DNA from: DATLHO01 sp035539855
Lineage (GTDB): Bacteria; Bacteroidota; Ignavibacteria; OLB7
Reading direction: 5' to 3'
Assembly (NCBI GenBank): GCA_035539855.1
Contig: DATLHO010000040.1
Span: 1 to 56,060, forward strand
DNA length: 56,060 bases
Each line of letters begins with the position of its first letter. The stretch's first letter is position 1. Positions 8,220 to 16,595 of this stretch are shown here, piece after piece. The notes beneath the pieces are model-generated. The model ran no database searches and was not told where the DNA came from. It saw nothing but the letters and a program-made list of their open reading frames with translations. A program made the position numbers and the translations under genes.

Positions 8220-10313
8220 TCAATCTATGAAGCTCCACGTCACTTCGAGTACGATCGAGCGCCCGCGCTCGGGGTAGCGGTAGACGCTCCAGCTCTCGAC
8301 GTTCAGGATGTTGCGCATCGCGACGCGCAGGTATGCCGTGCCGATGCGCGCGTTGGCGTAGGCGTCCCAGAGCGGCAACTGTCGCACGCTCGACACCTCC
8401 CCTTCTGGACGTCGGACGAACGATCCGGTGATCACGTCGTACGCCGGTCCCGCGAACGGCGTCTGGTACTCGAGCGTGGTTCCGACGCGAAGGTCGAGGT
8501 TGCCCTCGATGAGTCGCAGCGGCGCGAAGAGGTCGGCGAAGACGCGCGCCGCCGGGAATCGCGTGTCCCCATCGGGTGCAAGCGTGCCGTGCGCGTGCGC
8601 CTCGAGCGCCAGCAGCCAGAACGGAATGCGCGCGCGCAGCTCGGCTCCGGTGATGGTCTCGCTCGCGAGCGCCGAGCCCTCGAGCAGCGGCTCGGCGCGC
8701 CGCGCGAATGCGGTGACCGAGAGGAGCGTCGAGGAGTCCTGCCAGGCGATCGTGCCCTCGGCAAGCAGCGGTGTCTTGTAGGCTCCGAACGCGATGCCTG
8801 CGATCGAGTCGCCGAAGCCCATCGGGTCGCTTTCGCAGGGACAGACGTGACGCTGCACGCGCGCGCCGAAGCGCGCGCTCAGCCGATCGCCGGCGCGCAC
8901 GGCGAGCTCCGCGGCGACGCCCCCGATCTCTCCTTCGCGTCCCTTCGAGAACCGCGCGCTGCCCCGAAGTGCGAGCGCGGACCCGACGGGAATCTCCAGC
9001 AGCAGTCCTCCCTGCCGCCGGCCGATGTCGTAGTCCGTCGTCGCCGCGCTACGGTCGCGACGGCCGGCGAGCTCCGCGATGGCCGCGGCCTCGAGCCGGG
9101 CGAATCCGAGCGGCACCTGCAGTGCCGCGCGCACTCCCACGGTCGTGCGCTCGGTGCGCAGAAGGCTGCTGTCGAGCTCGACGATCTCCTCGGCCTCGAC
9201 GATCTCTCGTCGGCCGAACGAGCCGTACGCCGCGATGTCCAGGCGCGTCGCCGAGTCGAGTGCGGACGCCGCATCGCCGTTCGTGAGCGTATCGAGCATG
9301 CGCGCCGCACGGGAGCCGAGGATCCACTCCGCGGCGAGTGTGAGGTCGTGGCGCAGCGTGTGCTCCGACCAGAACGCGTTGACGATCTCGTGATCGCTCG
9401 AGAGCGGGTCGAACGTGCTCTCCGGAGTGAGCCCGCCGTTCTGGCTGCGCGTGGCATCGACGAACAATTCGGTGAGCGAGAGCATCAGTGCCGGCGTCGG
9501 ACGCCATGTGGCATTGCCGTGCACGCTCCAGGTGCCGAGCTCCTGGTTGACCGAGCGCGTCGGCGAATCGGTGCCCGTCGCCATGCGCCGGAAGCCGATC
9601 GCGATGTTGGCGCGTCGGCCGACGTTGCGCGAGTACATCAGATCGCCGCCGGTGAGATCGCCCGCATCCTGCGCGTACCATGCGCGCACGTACGAGCCCT
9701 CGACGTCGAGTCTGGGCTGTACGAAGTTGACGGCCATGAGCGCCTCGCCCGTCCCATGAAGCAGCGCCCGCGCGCCGGTCACGATCTCGGCGCGCTCGAG
9801 GTACTCCATCGGGTAGACCTCGAGGTCGTAGCCATACGCGGCGAGGCCGTCGAGCGGCCGGCCGTTGTAGCTCGCGGCGACCGACGACGGCGGCGCGCCC
9901 GCATAGCTGAAGCCGCGGACGAATCCGGGAAGACCCTGCGAGAGCGGAAGCGCCGGGACGATGCGGCGGAGCGCGTCGAAAGCGGTGAAGTAGCGCATCG
10001 AAGCGAGCGAGAGCTCCGAGACGATGCGCGCGGCCGACGGTGACGTCGCCGGCACGATCGAACCGAACGGCGTCGCCGTCGGGAAGAACGGACGGACCGG
10101 GTCGACGCTGTCGGCGCGTCGCAGCGAATCGGGAAGCGCCGCGACGAGCGTGTCGGCGCCGAGCGAATCCGGAAGCGCCACGACGAGCGTGTCGGCGCGG
10201 AGCGAATCGGCCGGCGCCACCTGGGCGACGCCGGCCGTTCGGCCAAGCAGCGAGAGTAGGACAACGAGAACGGCCGTCTCCAGGAGCCGACGCCGGGTGC
10301 GCTCACGAATCAT
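8220..10313 (-). CDS. TonB-dependent receptor-like outer-membrane beta-barrel protein
   Basis: A 697-residue protein. The ATG at 10313 gives a basic start, a hydrophobic signal segment (LLETAVLVVLLSLLG) and cleavage after GVAQ. A low-complexity linker of SL-ADTLV-ALPDSL repeats follows, then a plug-like region (VRGFSYAGAPPSSVAASYNGRP, then YPMEYLERAEIVTGARALLHG, as in TonB plugs). The rest is alternating beta-strand sequence consistent with a barrel, ending ...VLEVTWSFID. No Ton box is obvious. It probably imports a ligand, or is a receptor-like porin. The length is normal for the family. The pyrophosphatase gene lies 52 bases upstream and the kinase gene about 64 bases downstream. Confidence 0.82.
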   Translation of the reverse strand: MIRERTRRRLLETAVLVVLLSLLGRTAGVAQVAPADSLRADTLVVALPDSLGADTLVAALPDSLRRADSVDPVRPFFPTATPFGSIVPATSPSAARIVSELSLASMRYFTAFDALRRIVPALPLSQGLPGFVRGFSYAGAPPSSVAASYNGRPLDGLAAYGYDLEVYPMEYLERAEIVTGARALLHGTGEALMAVNFVQPRLDVEGSYVRAWYAQDAGDLTGGDLMYSRNVGRRANIAIGFRRMATGTDSPTRSVNQELGTWSVHGNATWRPTPALMLSLTELFVDATRSQNGGLTPESTFDPLSSDHEIVNAFWSEHTLRHDLTLAAEWILGSRAARMLDTLTNGDAASALDSATRLDIAAYGSFGRREIVEAEEIVELDSSLLRTERTTVGVRAALQVPLGFARLEAAAIAELAGRRDRSAATTDYDIGRRQGGLLLEIPVGSALALRGSARFSKGREGEIGGVAAELAVRAGDRLSARFGARVQRHVCPCESDPMGFGDSIAGIAFGAYKTPLLAEGTIAWQDSSTLLSVTAFARRAEPLLEGSALASETITGAELRARIPFWLLALEAHAHGTLAPDGDTRFPAARVFADLFAPLRLIEGNLDLRVGTTLEYQTPFAGPAYDVITGSFVRRPEGEVSSVRQLPLWDAYANARIGTAYLRVAMRNILNVESWSVYRYPERGRSIVLEVTWSFID
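10124..10201. repeat. Two tandem 39-bp units plus a partial third, coding
   Basis: Units at 10124-10162 and 10163-10201, with a partial third after 10202, differ by only a few substitutions. They encode the 13-residue repeat DSLxADTLVxALP in the linker just after the signal peptide of the receptor-like protein. Unit length is a multiple of three, so copy-number change would keep the frame. Confidence 0.85.
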
Positions 10314-10365
10314 GGTGGCGAGTATACCGCTTCGCGCGAACGTGACGCAACCGCCGGCGACCGGC

Positions 10366-10926
10366 TCAGGCATCGATGATCGCGGCGTTCGACAGATGGA
10401 ACCGCTCGATCGACTCGAGGATGACGCGGTGCGCGTACTCGATGCCCTCCCACCCGTCGACCCGTGTCTGCTTCCCCTCGAGGTCCTTGTAGACCGAGTA
10501 GAAGTACTCGATCTCGATCTTGTGGTGTGGCTTGATGTTGTCGAGCGACGTGTAGTGCGCGTGCCGCGGATCGTTGACCGCGACGGTGACGATCTTGTCG
10601 TCGAGCTGTCCCCCGTCGATCATGCGCATCACGCCGATCGGCCTGACCTCGATCAGGCATCCGGTGAACGTCGGCTCGTCGAGCAGGATCAGAAGGTCCA
10701 GCGGATCGCCGTCGACGTACAGCGTGCTCGGAACGAAGCCGTAGGCCGTCGGATAGTGCATCGGCGAGGCGAGCACGCGATCGAGCCGGAAGCAGTTGTA
10801 CTGGGGATCGTACTCGTATTTGTTGCGCGAGCCCTGCGGGATCTCGACGATGGCATTGAGGGTGAACGGGACGTTCGGACCCGCCGGGATCTCATAGTAA
10901 CGGAGGGTCGGATTCACTGGATTCAC
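10366..10926 (-). CDS. ppa: Soluble inorganic pyrophosphatase
   Basis: A 186-residue family I inorganic pyrophosphatase that hydrolyses pyrophosphate to two phosphates, driving biosynthetic reactions in the cytoplasm. Signatures are IVEIPQGSRNKYEYD, YPTAYGFVPSTLY and the catalytic metal-binding DGDPLDLLIL, followed by KIVTVAVNDPRH. Length fits the family. The first codon is GTG at 10926, with AGG about 7 bases upstream; no ATG lies near. The gene is 37 bases after the thioredoxin-like ferredoxin gene and upstream of the TonB-type receptor, in a minus-strand run. Confidence 0.95.
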   Translation of the reverse strand: MNPVNPTLRYYEIPAGPNVPFTLNAIVEIPQGSRNKYEYDPQYNCFRLDRVLASPMHYPTAYGFVPSTLYVDGDPLDLLILLDEPTFTGCLIEVRPIGVMRMIDGGQLDDKIVTVAVNDPRHAHYTSLDNIKPHHKIEIEYFYSVYKDLEGKQTRVDGWEGIEYAHRVILESIERFHLSNAAIIDA

Positions 10927-10963
10927 GAAGGAGCCTGGGTTATGGGGTGATGATCCGGTCGCG

Positions 10964-11302
10964 CTAGGCGACGTCCGGCGGCAGATAGCGCCGGTCGCGG
11001 ATCAGGAGACGCTCGACCGGTACGTCGTTGATGAGGTGTGACTCGATGATCTCGTCGATGTCCTCGACGCTCACGCCGCCGTACCAGATGCAGTCGGGAT
11101 ACACGACAATCGACGGACCGAACTCGCAGGCGTCGAGACAGCCGGAGGCGTTCGCGCGCATCCGGCCGTGCAGGCCGCGCTCCTTGAGCTTGCGCTTGAA
11201 GGCGTCGCGCACCTCGTTGCCACCGCGCTGGCTGCAGCAGCCGCGCGGGTCGGCCGGGTCGCGCTCGTTGGTGCAGATGAAGACGTGCTTTGCGTATCGC
11301 AT
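10964..11302 (-). CDS. Thioredoxin-like [2Fe-2S] ferredoxin
   Basis: From the ATG at 11302 the protein begins MRYAKHVFICTN and has 112 residues. Cysteines lie in VFICTNERDPADPRGCC and later in ASGCLDACEFGPSIVVYPD, the arrangement of thioredoxin-fold [2Fe-2S] ferredoxins related to NuoE. The GCLDACEFGP segment is particularly typical. It probably acts as a small cytoplasmic electron carrier. An in-frame upstream ATG would overlap the preceding gene and adds a non-conserved tail, so 11302 is preferred. It is the last gene of the run starting with the YfhO-like gene. Confidence 0.85.
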   Translation of the reverse strand: MRYAKHVFICTNERDPADPRGCCSQRGGNEVRDAFKRKLKERGLHGRMRANASGCLDACEFGPSIVVYPDCIWYGGVSVEDIDEIIESHLINDVPVERLLIRDRRYLPPDVA

Positions 11303-11327
11303 GGCGTGGCTCGGTGATGTGGGGATG

Positions 11328-11591
11328 TTAGCGGTGCGCGGCGGCGCCGTCGGCAATGACGATCAGGTCGCCATCGCGCGTGCCTCGGTCGACGAAGCGG
11401 TCGTCGGCCAGATACTCGAAGTCCTGCGAGAGGTTGTACAGTCCGATGCGCTCCCAGTCGGGAGAGAAATACGCGATCTGATCGGCGATCACCGGCAGCG
11501 CCTGGGTGATCGTGTCGTAGGGCGAGATCACGACACGGTGGATCTCGCCACTGAACGCCTTGCAGACCATCAGTGTGATCGTCTCGTTCAT
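11328..11591 (-). CDS. Small protein, possible ubiquitin-like (beta-grasp) fold
   Basis: An 87-residue acidic protein, MNETITLMVCKAFSGEI, ending RGTRDGDLIVIADG. It has an initial beta hairpin, a central helix (QALPVIADQIAYF), then IGLYNLSQDFEYLADDRFVDRGTRDGD. The layout recalls ubiquitin-like proteins such as YukD/EsaB. The fold assignment is inference only; no family is recognised with certainty. Its ATG overlaps the stop of the upstream lipoprotein gene (ATGA, 11588-11591), so the pair is translationally coupled. Neither a C-terminal di-glycine nor an E1-like gene is visible nearby. Confidence 0.7.
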   Translation of the reverse strand: MNETITLMVCKAFSGEIHRVVISPYDTITQALPVIADQIAYFSPDWERIGLYNLSQDFEYLADDRFVDRGTRDGDLIVIADGAAAHR

Positions 11592-12775
11592 CGCGTTCCT
11601 CCCGGGCCGACGCGCGCGCTGCGCGAGAGCTCGTAGCGGGCACGGACGCTGTCGCCGGCCTCGCGGAAGAGCGGCTCTGCCAGGTCGAGCATCGCCACGA
11701 TGACGTCCTCCTCGAACGCGCTGCTGCTGAAGAGCGCGACCGGCTGGGTCATCTCGCGCGAGAACTCGAGCGAGTCGCGCACGCGATCGACGACCGTGCG
11801 GATCTCCAGTCGCATCCGCAGCGAGTCCGCTCCGACCGGATCGATCGAGCCGACGAGGAAGCGATCGACCCCGACGTTGAAGAGCGCCTGGTGCTCGGCC
11901 GCCTTCGGCGCCTGGTAGTTCGGCACCGCGGCGATGCGCACCGTCGTGTAGAGCCGGTCGCGCGACTCCGGATCGAACGTGACGAGCTCGGGAAAATACG
12001 TTCCGGCGTAATCGTGAAGCGCGGTGAGCACCGAGCGTGAGGTGCCCTCGCGCATCTTCGAGATGTTCCGCAGCCGTGCGTCCGCGGGAATCGCGATCGC
12101 GCTGAGCACCATGGGCGTCGAGGCGACGACGGAGCTCTTGTCGTGCGTGCGGCCGACGAAGCGCCCGACGCCGGTGCGCAGCGCGTCGTAGAGCGCCGGG
12201 CCGACGAGCATCGTGCCCGAGGAATCGCGGTAGCGGATGAGCTGGAAGACGAGCTCGCGGAAGCGTACCGCGCCGGTCTTCGCGTCGACGACCCGCAGCT
12301 CGGCGCCGAGCACCGAGCCGAAGCGCGCGAGCGCGACGCTGATGACGCCGTCGAGGTCGAGCGCCGCATCGAGATCGCGCATCGTCACCCCCTTCGTTCC
12401 CGTCGAGTCCTTCGCCAGCGCGATCGAGTCGCGGACGTTGAGCGTCAGGTACTCGACGCCGTCGACCGAGTCGAAGACCTGGCGCAGCACCTGGTCGACG
12501 TGGAAGTCCCGCACCATCGGCACGCTGTCCTGCGCCGCGGTCTCGACGAGGATCAGGCGCAGCGGCCGCCCGTCGGCCCTCGCCGAATCGCCGGCAGACT
12601 TCGTCGACGCGTTCTCCTTCGTGCCGGAGGCGCAGCCGACGAGCCCGATGAAGAGCGCCGCGACGAGCAGCCAGAGCACGACGAGATACACGCGACGTCC
12701 CACCGCCATGCGGCCCGCGCCGGGGTCGTCGTGTCGCGTGGTCGTCTCGGTCATCTCGTTGGTCACGTCCGGCAT
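11588..12775 (-). CDS. Lipoprotein of unknown function
   Basis: A 395-residue protein from the ATG at 12775 (MPDVTNEMTETTTRHDDPG). A cytoplasmic stretch is followed by a hydrophobic segment (YLVVLWLLVAALFIGLV) and the lipobox LVGC, so it should be lipidated and anchored in the envelope. The mature protein begins with a Ser/Thr/Lys-rich linker. It then has RLILVETAAQDSVPMVRDFHVDQVLRQV-like sequence and a region resembling domains that build tunable outer-membrane complexes (VISVALARFGSVLGAELRVVDAKTG). I do not recognise the family. It is translationally coupled to the small beta-grasp protein downstream and follows a ferredoxin gene. Confidence 0.75.
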   Translation of the reverse strand: MPDVTNEMTETTTRHDDPGAGRMAVGRRVYLVVLWLLVAALFIGLVGCASGTKENASTKSAGDSARADGRPLRLILVETAAQDSVPMVRDFHVDQVLRQVFDSVDGVEYLTLNVRDSIALAKDSTGTKGVTMRDLDAALDLDGVISVALARFGSVLGAELRVVDAKTGAVRFRELVFQLIRYRDSSGTMLVGPALYDALRTGVGRFVGRTHDKSSVVASTPMVLSAIAIPADARLRNISKMREGTSRSVLTALHDYAGTYFPELVTFDPESRDRLYTTVRIAAVPNYQAPKAAEHQALFNVGVDRFLVGSIDPVGADSLRMRLEIRTVVDRVRDSLEFSREMTQPVALFSSSAFEEDVIVAMLDLAEPLFREAGDSVRARYELSRSARVGPGGTR

Positions 12776-12795
12776 GCGTCTCTCACGTTTCGTGG

Positions 12796-13083
12796 TTACC
12801 AGTAGGTGGTCGTCACCGTGACATCTCCAAGGACCTCGGCCTGACAGCTCGCTCGCTCGCTCGCAGCGAACGACTCGCGTGCGATCAGGCGCGCCTCGAT
12901 CGGCTCGATGGCGGAGAGATTCTCCGCGCCCTCGAGCACCTGCATCCGGCACCATGAGCAGATAGCGAAGCCACCGCACGACTGCGCCACCGGACGGCCG
13001 GCCTCCCGCGCGGCGTCGAGCAGCGACGTGCCGCTGTCGACCTCGACGCTGCGCGAGCCCGGAACGAAGCGAACGGTCGGCAC
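12796..13083 (-). CDS. Plant-type [2Fe-2S] ferredoxin
   Basis: A 95-residue ferredoxin with the cluster motif SCGGFAICSWC (Cys-x5-Cys-x2-Cys) and a fourth Cys in RASCQAEV near residue 80, the standard beta-grasp [2Fe-2S] arrangement. It carries single electrons in the cytoplasm. The start is a GTG at 13083, 4 bases after the proline dehydrogenase stop, with AGGA just upstream. The immediate adjacency to proline dehydrogenase suggests, but does not prove, that it accepts electrons from that flavoenzyme. Confidence 0.9.
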   Translation of the reverse strand: MPTVRFVPGSRSVEVDSGTSLLDAAREAGRPVAQSCGGFAICSWCRMQVLEGAENLSAIEPIEARLIARESFAASERASCQAEVLGDVTVTTTYW

Positions 13084-13087
13084 CGTC

Positions 13088-13990
13088 CTAGTCCCCGGTG
13101 AACAACGCCTTGACGATGTGTCCGGCGATCGCCGGGTTTTCCTTGAGCCGGCGCGTCGCGTAGCCGTACCAGTCCTTGCCGAACGGCGTGTAGACGCGCA
13201 TCCGGTGGCCCTGGGCGATGAGCTGGCGGCGTCGCGGCTCGCGCACGCCGAGGAGCATCTGGTACTCGTACTGCTCGCGCGTCAGTCCGCGCTCGCGGAT
13301 CATCGCCGCCGCGCCGTCGATGAGCACGTCGTCGTGCGTCGCGATGCCGACGTACGAACCGTGGTCGAACATGATCGCCAGGCAGCGCAGGTAGTTGTCG
13401 CGGATCTCGTCGCGGCCCTTGTAGGCGATCGACTCGTCCTCGATGTAGATCCCCTTGCAGAGCCGGAAGTTCGAGCCTTCGGAGGCGAGCTCGCGCGCGT
13501 CCTGCTCGGTGCGGCGCAGGTACGCCTGCAGCACGATCCCGCAGTGCTTCGGGAACTGGTCGCGCACCCGACGGAAGAGCTCGATCGTCATCGTCGTGTA
13601 CGGCGAGTTCTCCATGTCGAAGCGAACGAAGCTCCCGAGCGATGCCGCATGCGTGACGACGCGCAGGACGTTCTCGTAGCAGAACTCCTTGTCGATAGCC
13701 AGGCCGAGCGAGGTCAGCTTGACCGAGAGATTCGCGTCGACCCGGGCGCGGATGATCTCGTCGAGCGTCTTGATCGCCATGTCGGTCTCGTGGCGCGCGA
13801 CATCGGCGCGCTCGACGAACTCACCGAGCACGTCGACGGTCGCCATCGCTCCCTCGGCATTGAGCCGGGCGACGGTCTTCATCGCGTCGTGCACGGTGTC
13901 CCCGGCGATGTACTTCTTCGATACGATCCGAACGAGTCCCTTCGGTGCAAGCGGCAGGGACTTGACGACGAGGGTGTCGATTAGGCTCAT
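13088..13990 (-). CDS. Proline dehydrogenase
   Basis: A 300-residue monofunctional FAD-dependent proline dehydrogenase, oxidising proline to pyrroline-5-carboxylate. Seen motifs: NLSVKLTSLG (barrel strand), FVRFDMENSP, GIVLQAYLRRTEQDA, FRLCKGIYIE, GIATHDD, and YEYQMLLGVREPRR with the substrate-binding Arg pair, then RVYTPFGKDWYGYATRRL. Length fits the short monofunctional form. No P5C dehydrogenase domain or neighbour is present, so the second step must be encoded elsewhere. The gene overlaps the YfhO-like gene by an ATGA at 13987-13990 and is followed within 4 bases by a ferredoxin. Confidence 0.93.
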   Translation of the reverse strand: MSLIDTLVVKSLPLAPKGLVRIVSKKYIAGDTVHDAMKTVARLNAEGAMATVDVLGEFVERADVARHETDMAIKTLDEIIRARVDANLSVKLTSLGLAIDKEFCYENVLRVVTHAASLGSFVRFDMENSPYTTMTIELFRRVRDQFPKHCGIVLQAYLRRTEQDARELASEGSNFRLCKGIYIEDESIAYKGRDEIRDNYLRCLAIMFDHGSYVGIATHDDVLIDGAAAMIRERGLTREQYEYQMLLGVREPRRRQLIAQGHRMRVYTPFGKDWYGYATRRLKENPAIAGHIVKALFTGD

Positions 13991-16350
13991 GGCTCCACAT
14001 CCAGCGATTCAGTGTCAGCGAGTCGAGAACTTGCGGCGCGCCGGTGGCGCAGCCAGGCCACGGCGACCCCGCCGAGCCCCGCGACGAGCGCGATGATCGT
14101 CACGAGACGACCGGTCGCGAAGGCGTCGGATTCGTAGCGCATCGCGACGCGATGGCGTCCAGCCGGCAGCGCGACGCCGCGCAGGGAATAGTCGGCCTGC
14201 AGCAGCTCGGCATCGCGGCCGTCGACCTGGACCTTCCATGCCGGGTACCACACCTCGCTCAGCACGAGGATTCCCGGCTTGTCGGTCGTCACGTCGAGCT
14301 CGAGCTCGCTGGCGTCGTAGCGGGTAAAGCGCGCGGTGCCCGTGCCGCTGCCATCGGTTGCGATGCCCGGATCCTTCTCCAGCAGCACCGTCCGACCGAA
14401 GTCGATCGAGGGATCCTTCAGCATTGCGAGCACCTGCTCGGTCGAGCCGACGCGCACGTCGTAGAGCATGCGCGCGTGCGCGTATGCGCTCGGGCGATCG
14501 GCGATCGTCACCTGCTGCGCCTGCGAGTCGATCTTCGCGCTGTAGCGGATGTTCATGAAGTCGAACGCCTTCTCCGGATCGTACGCCGGCGGCACGCGTC
14601 GCGCCAGCAGCAGCGGGTTGTATCCCTCGAAGAGCATGATCCCGCTGTACGGACCCTGGTTGCGCTGCATGAGCATCGCTCCCCCCTCGCGCATGCGCAG
14701 ACGGAAGAGCGAGTCGGGTGGCCGCGAACGGTACACCGCGAACTGCGCGTCGTTGTTCGCATACGTGACCTGCGGATCGACCTCCGACGCGTTCTGCGTC
14801 ATGCCGAAGACGAACAGGTCGATCGCCCCGAGCAACACCAGTAGCGCCGCGGCGACCGTGCCGGCCATGCGCCCGTTGAGCCGCATCCACGCGATCGCTG
14901 CGGCCGCTCCGCCGACGATCAGCGCGACCGCGCCGGTGCCGTTGAGGGAGCCGCCGAGCTCCGCCGGAGCCCCGAGCAGCGACGGGAGAATTCCCGTCAC
15001 CGTCAGCAGACCGATGCCCGCGATGATCGCGCCGGCGATGAGCGCGACGCGCGCGAGCGCGCCGTCGGCCCCGCCGCGCGCAAGGCGGTCGAGTCCGGCT
15101 CCCGCGAGGATCGCCGCGCCGAGCGACAGGTACATCGCCAGTCTCGCTGGACTTCGGAACGTCCCGAACAGAGGCAGCCGTGCAAGGATCGGGTGCACGA
15201 AGAAGCTATCCCCGAGACCGTAGAGCACGCCGAGCAGTCCCATCGCGGCGAAGAACAAGCCGACGGTGCGCAGCGACCGCGACGCCAGGCCGATCGCCGC
15301 CAGCAGCAGCGTCACCACCCCGACGTAGATCGCGGTCTCCCAGTAGTAGTAGATCTCCGGTCGCAGCCAGAACGGTGTCTCCGGCTGCGGGTTCGCGCCG
15401 GCGACGCCGAAGACCTTCGGCACGACGAGCGTGAAGATCTGCCCGAGCGTCATCGAGCCTTCGAGCGACTTCTCGTACGTCATCGTCGCGCGCTCAGAGA
15501 GCGCGGCGAGCTCCTGCGACGGAAGAAGCTGGATCGCGAAGATGCCGGCGCCGAGCGCGATCGGCACGAGCGCGCAGAGCGCTCCGGCGACGAGCCCCTT
15601 CATTCCCGCGTCGTCGCCGGCGCGCATGCGGCGCACGAGCAGGACGATCGTCAGGACGAACAGAAAGAACACGATGTAGAGCGCCGACTGCGGGTGACCG
15701 CTGAGCATCGCGACGCCGAGCGCGAGGCCGGCCAGCAGCGCGTGCAGCCAGCTTCGCTCGTCGACACCGCGACGGAACAGGTGGACGATCAGCGGGAACC
15801 ACGCCAGGTGGAACAGCATGTTCGGATGAATCATGTGCGCCACGAGCACGCCGCTCAGACCGTAGGCGACGCCCGCGAAGACCGAGCCCCATCGTCCGAT
15901 GCCGAGTCCCCGCGCCAGCCGCTCGGCGCCGACCATCGCCAGCGGGAAGTGCAGCACGACGAACAGCTGCGCCAGCGACGACGAGAGCTCGCCGCCCGAG
16001 AGCAGGTACATCAACAGGTTGCCCGGATAGAAAAAGCCGATCTGCAGATCGGCGAGAAAGGGCATCCCGTTGAACGTGTAGGGATTCCAGAACGGGAGGA
16101 TTCCCGCCGCGAAGCTGCGCGCGGCGAAGACCTGGTTCGGGTAGGTGAACTCCGCGAAGTCCTCCCACAGGAACGCGCCGCCGAACAGGTGTCCCGAGAA
16201 GAACACGAGCGTCACGAGCGCGATGATGCCGCCGCTCCACAGCGGAGTCAGATCGACGGCGGGCGCCGCGTATGGACGTGTGGAGGCGTTGCGGGAGGCA
16301 GGGCGTGCGGCGGAGCGCGTTTCGGGCTTCTTCCGGATCTCTTTGGCCAT
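13987..16350 (-). CDS. YfhO-family integral membrane protein
   Basis: A 787-residue polytopic membrane protein starting MAKEIRKKPETRS at the ATG at 16350; longer in-frame openings run past the promoter. About a dozen hydrophobic segments follow a basic cytoplasmic tail. The first loop contains FLWEDFAEFTYPNQVF and GILPFWNPYTFNGMPFLAD, the signature of YfhO/GT-C-like proteins. The C-terminal soluble portion carries ILVLSEVWYPAWKVQVDG and ALPAGRHRVAMRYES, also typical. YfhO proteins are implicated in transfer of sugars to lipids or polymers at the membrane, by analogy. It is the first gene of a chain with proline dehydrogenase, and a TATATTTG box lies about 64 bases upstream. Confidence 0.9.
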   Translation of the reverse strand: MAKEIRKKPETRSAARPASRNASTRPYAAPAVDLTPLWSGGIIALVTLVFFSGHLFGGAFLWEDFAEFTYPNQVFAARSFAAGILPFWNPYTFNGMPFLADLQIGFFYPGNLLMYLLSGGELSSSLAQLFVVLHFPLAMVGAERLARGLGIGRWGSVFAGVAYGLSGVLVAHMIHPNMLFHLAWFPLIVHLFRRGVDERSWLHALLAGLALGVAMLSGHPQSALYIVFFLFVLTIVLLVRRMRAGDDAGMKGLVAGALCALVPIALGAGIFAIQLLPSQELAALSERATMTYEKSLEGSMTLGQIFTLVVPKVFGVAGANPQPETPFWLRPEIYYYWETAIYVGVVTLLLAAIGLASRSLRTVGLFFAAMGLLGVLYGLGDSFFVHPILARLPLFGTFRSPARLAMYLSLGAAILAGAGLDRLARGGADGALARVALIAGAIIAGIGLLTVTGILPSLLGAPAELGGSLNGTGAVALIVGGAAAAIAWMRLNGRMAGTVAAALLVLLGAIDLFVFGMTQNASEVDPQVTYANNDAQFAVYRSRPPDSLFRLRMREGGAMLMQRNQGPYSGIMLFEGYNPLLLARRVPPAYDPEKAFDFMNIRYSAKIDSQAQQVTIADRPSAYAHARMLYDVRVGSTEQVLAMLKDPSIDFGRTVLLEKDPGIATDGSGTGTARFTRYDASELELDVTTDKPGILVLSEVWYPAWKVQVDGRDAELLQADYSLRGVALPAGRHRVAMRYESDAFATGRLVTIIALVAGLGGVAVAWLRHRRAASSRLADTESLDVEP

Positions 16351-16413
16351 GGGTCCGTGGAGGGGAAAGGGCTTCCGGAGCGATGCGTGCTCCAGTCTGC
16401 AACGTGTGGAAAT

Positions 16414-16421
16414 CAAATATA
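16414..16421 (-). promoter_or_regulatory. Bacteroidota-type -7 box for the YfhO-like gene
   Basis: Minus-strand TATATTTG matches the TAnnTTTG -7 consensus exactly and is the only AT-rich patch in the divergent intergenic region. No clear TTTG/TTG -33 element is seen at the expected distance. Confidence 0.6.
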
Positions 16422-16543
16422 CGGGAAGCGGTCCTCCCCGCGACACGTCCGGCGACGGCCCGTACGCCTTGCTACAGACGGTCGTTTCGGCCAACGGCCT
16501 CGCGTGCGGACACGCTTCGGCCGGGCGCGCGACGACCATTGCG

Positions 16544-16551
16544 TATCTTCC
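16544..16551 (+). promoter_or_regulatory. Candidate -7/-10 box for xseA
   Basis: TATCTTCC, about 45 bases before the GTG start of xseA, resembles the boxes before the T9SS protein (38270) and the ComM-like gene (42755). It lies in the divergent interval opposite the YfhO promoter. No -35-like element is obvious. Confidence 0.4.
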
Positions 16552-16595
16552 CCGACTCGTCCTGCAAGGACGGCAACGAAGACACCGGAGACGAC

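Noticed and set aside
10124..10210. CRISPR-like short repeats
   Set aside because: Units are directly adjacent, coding and imperfect, with no spacers and no cas genes.
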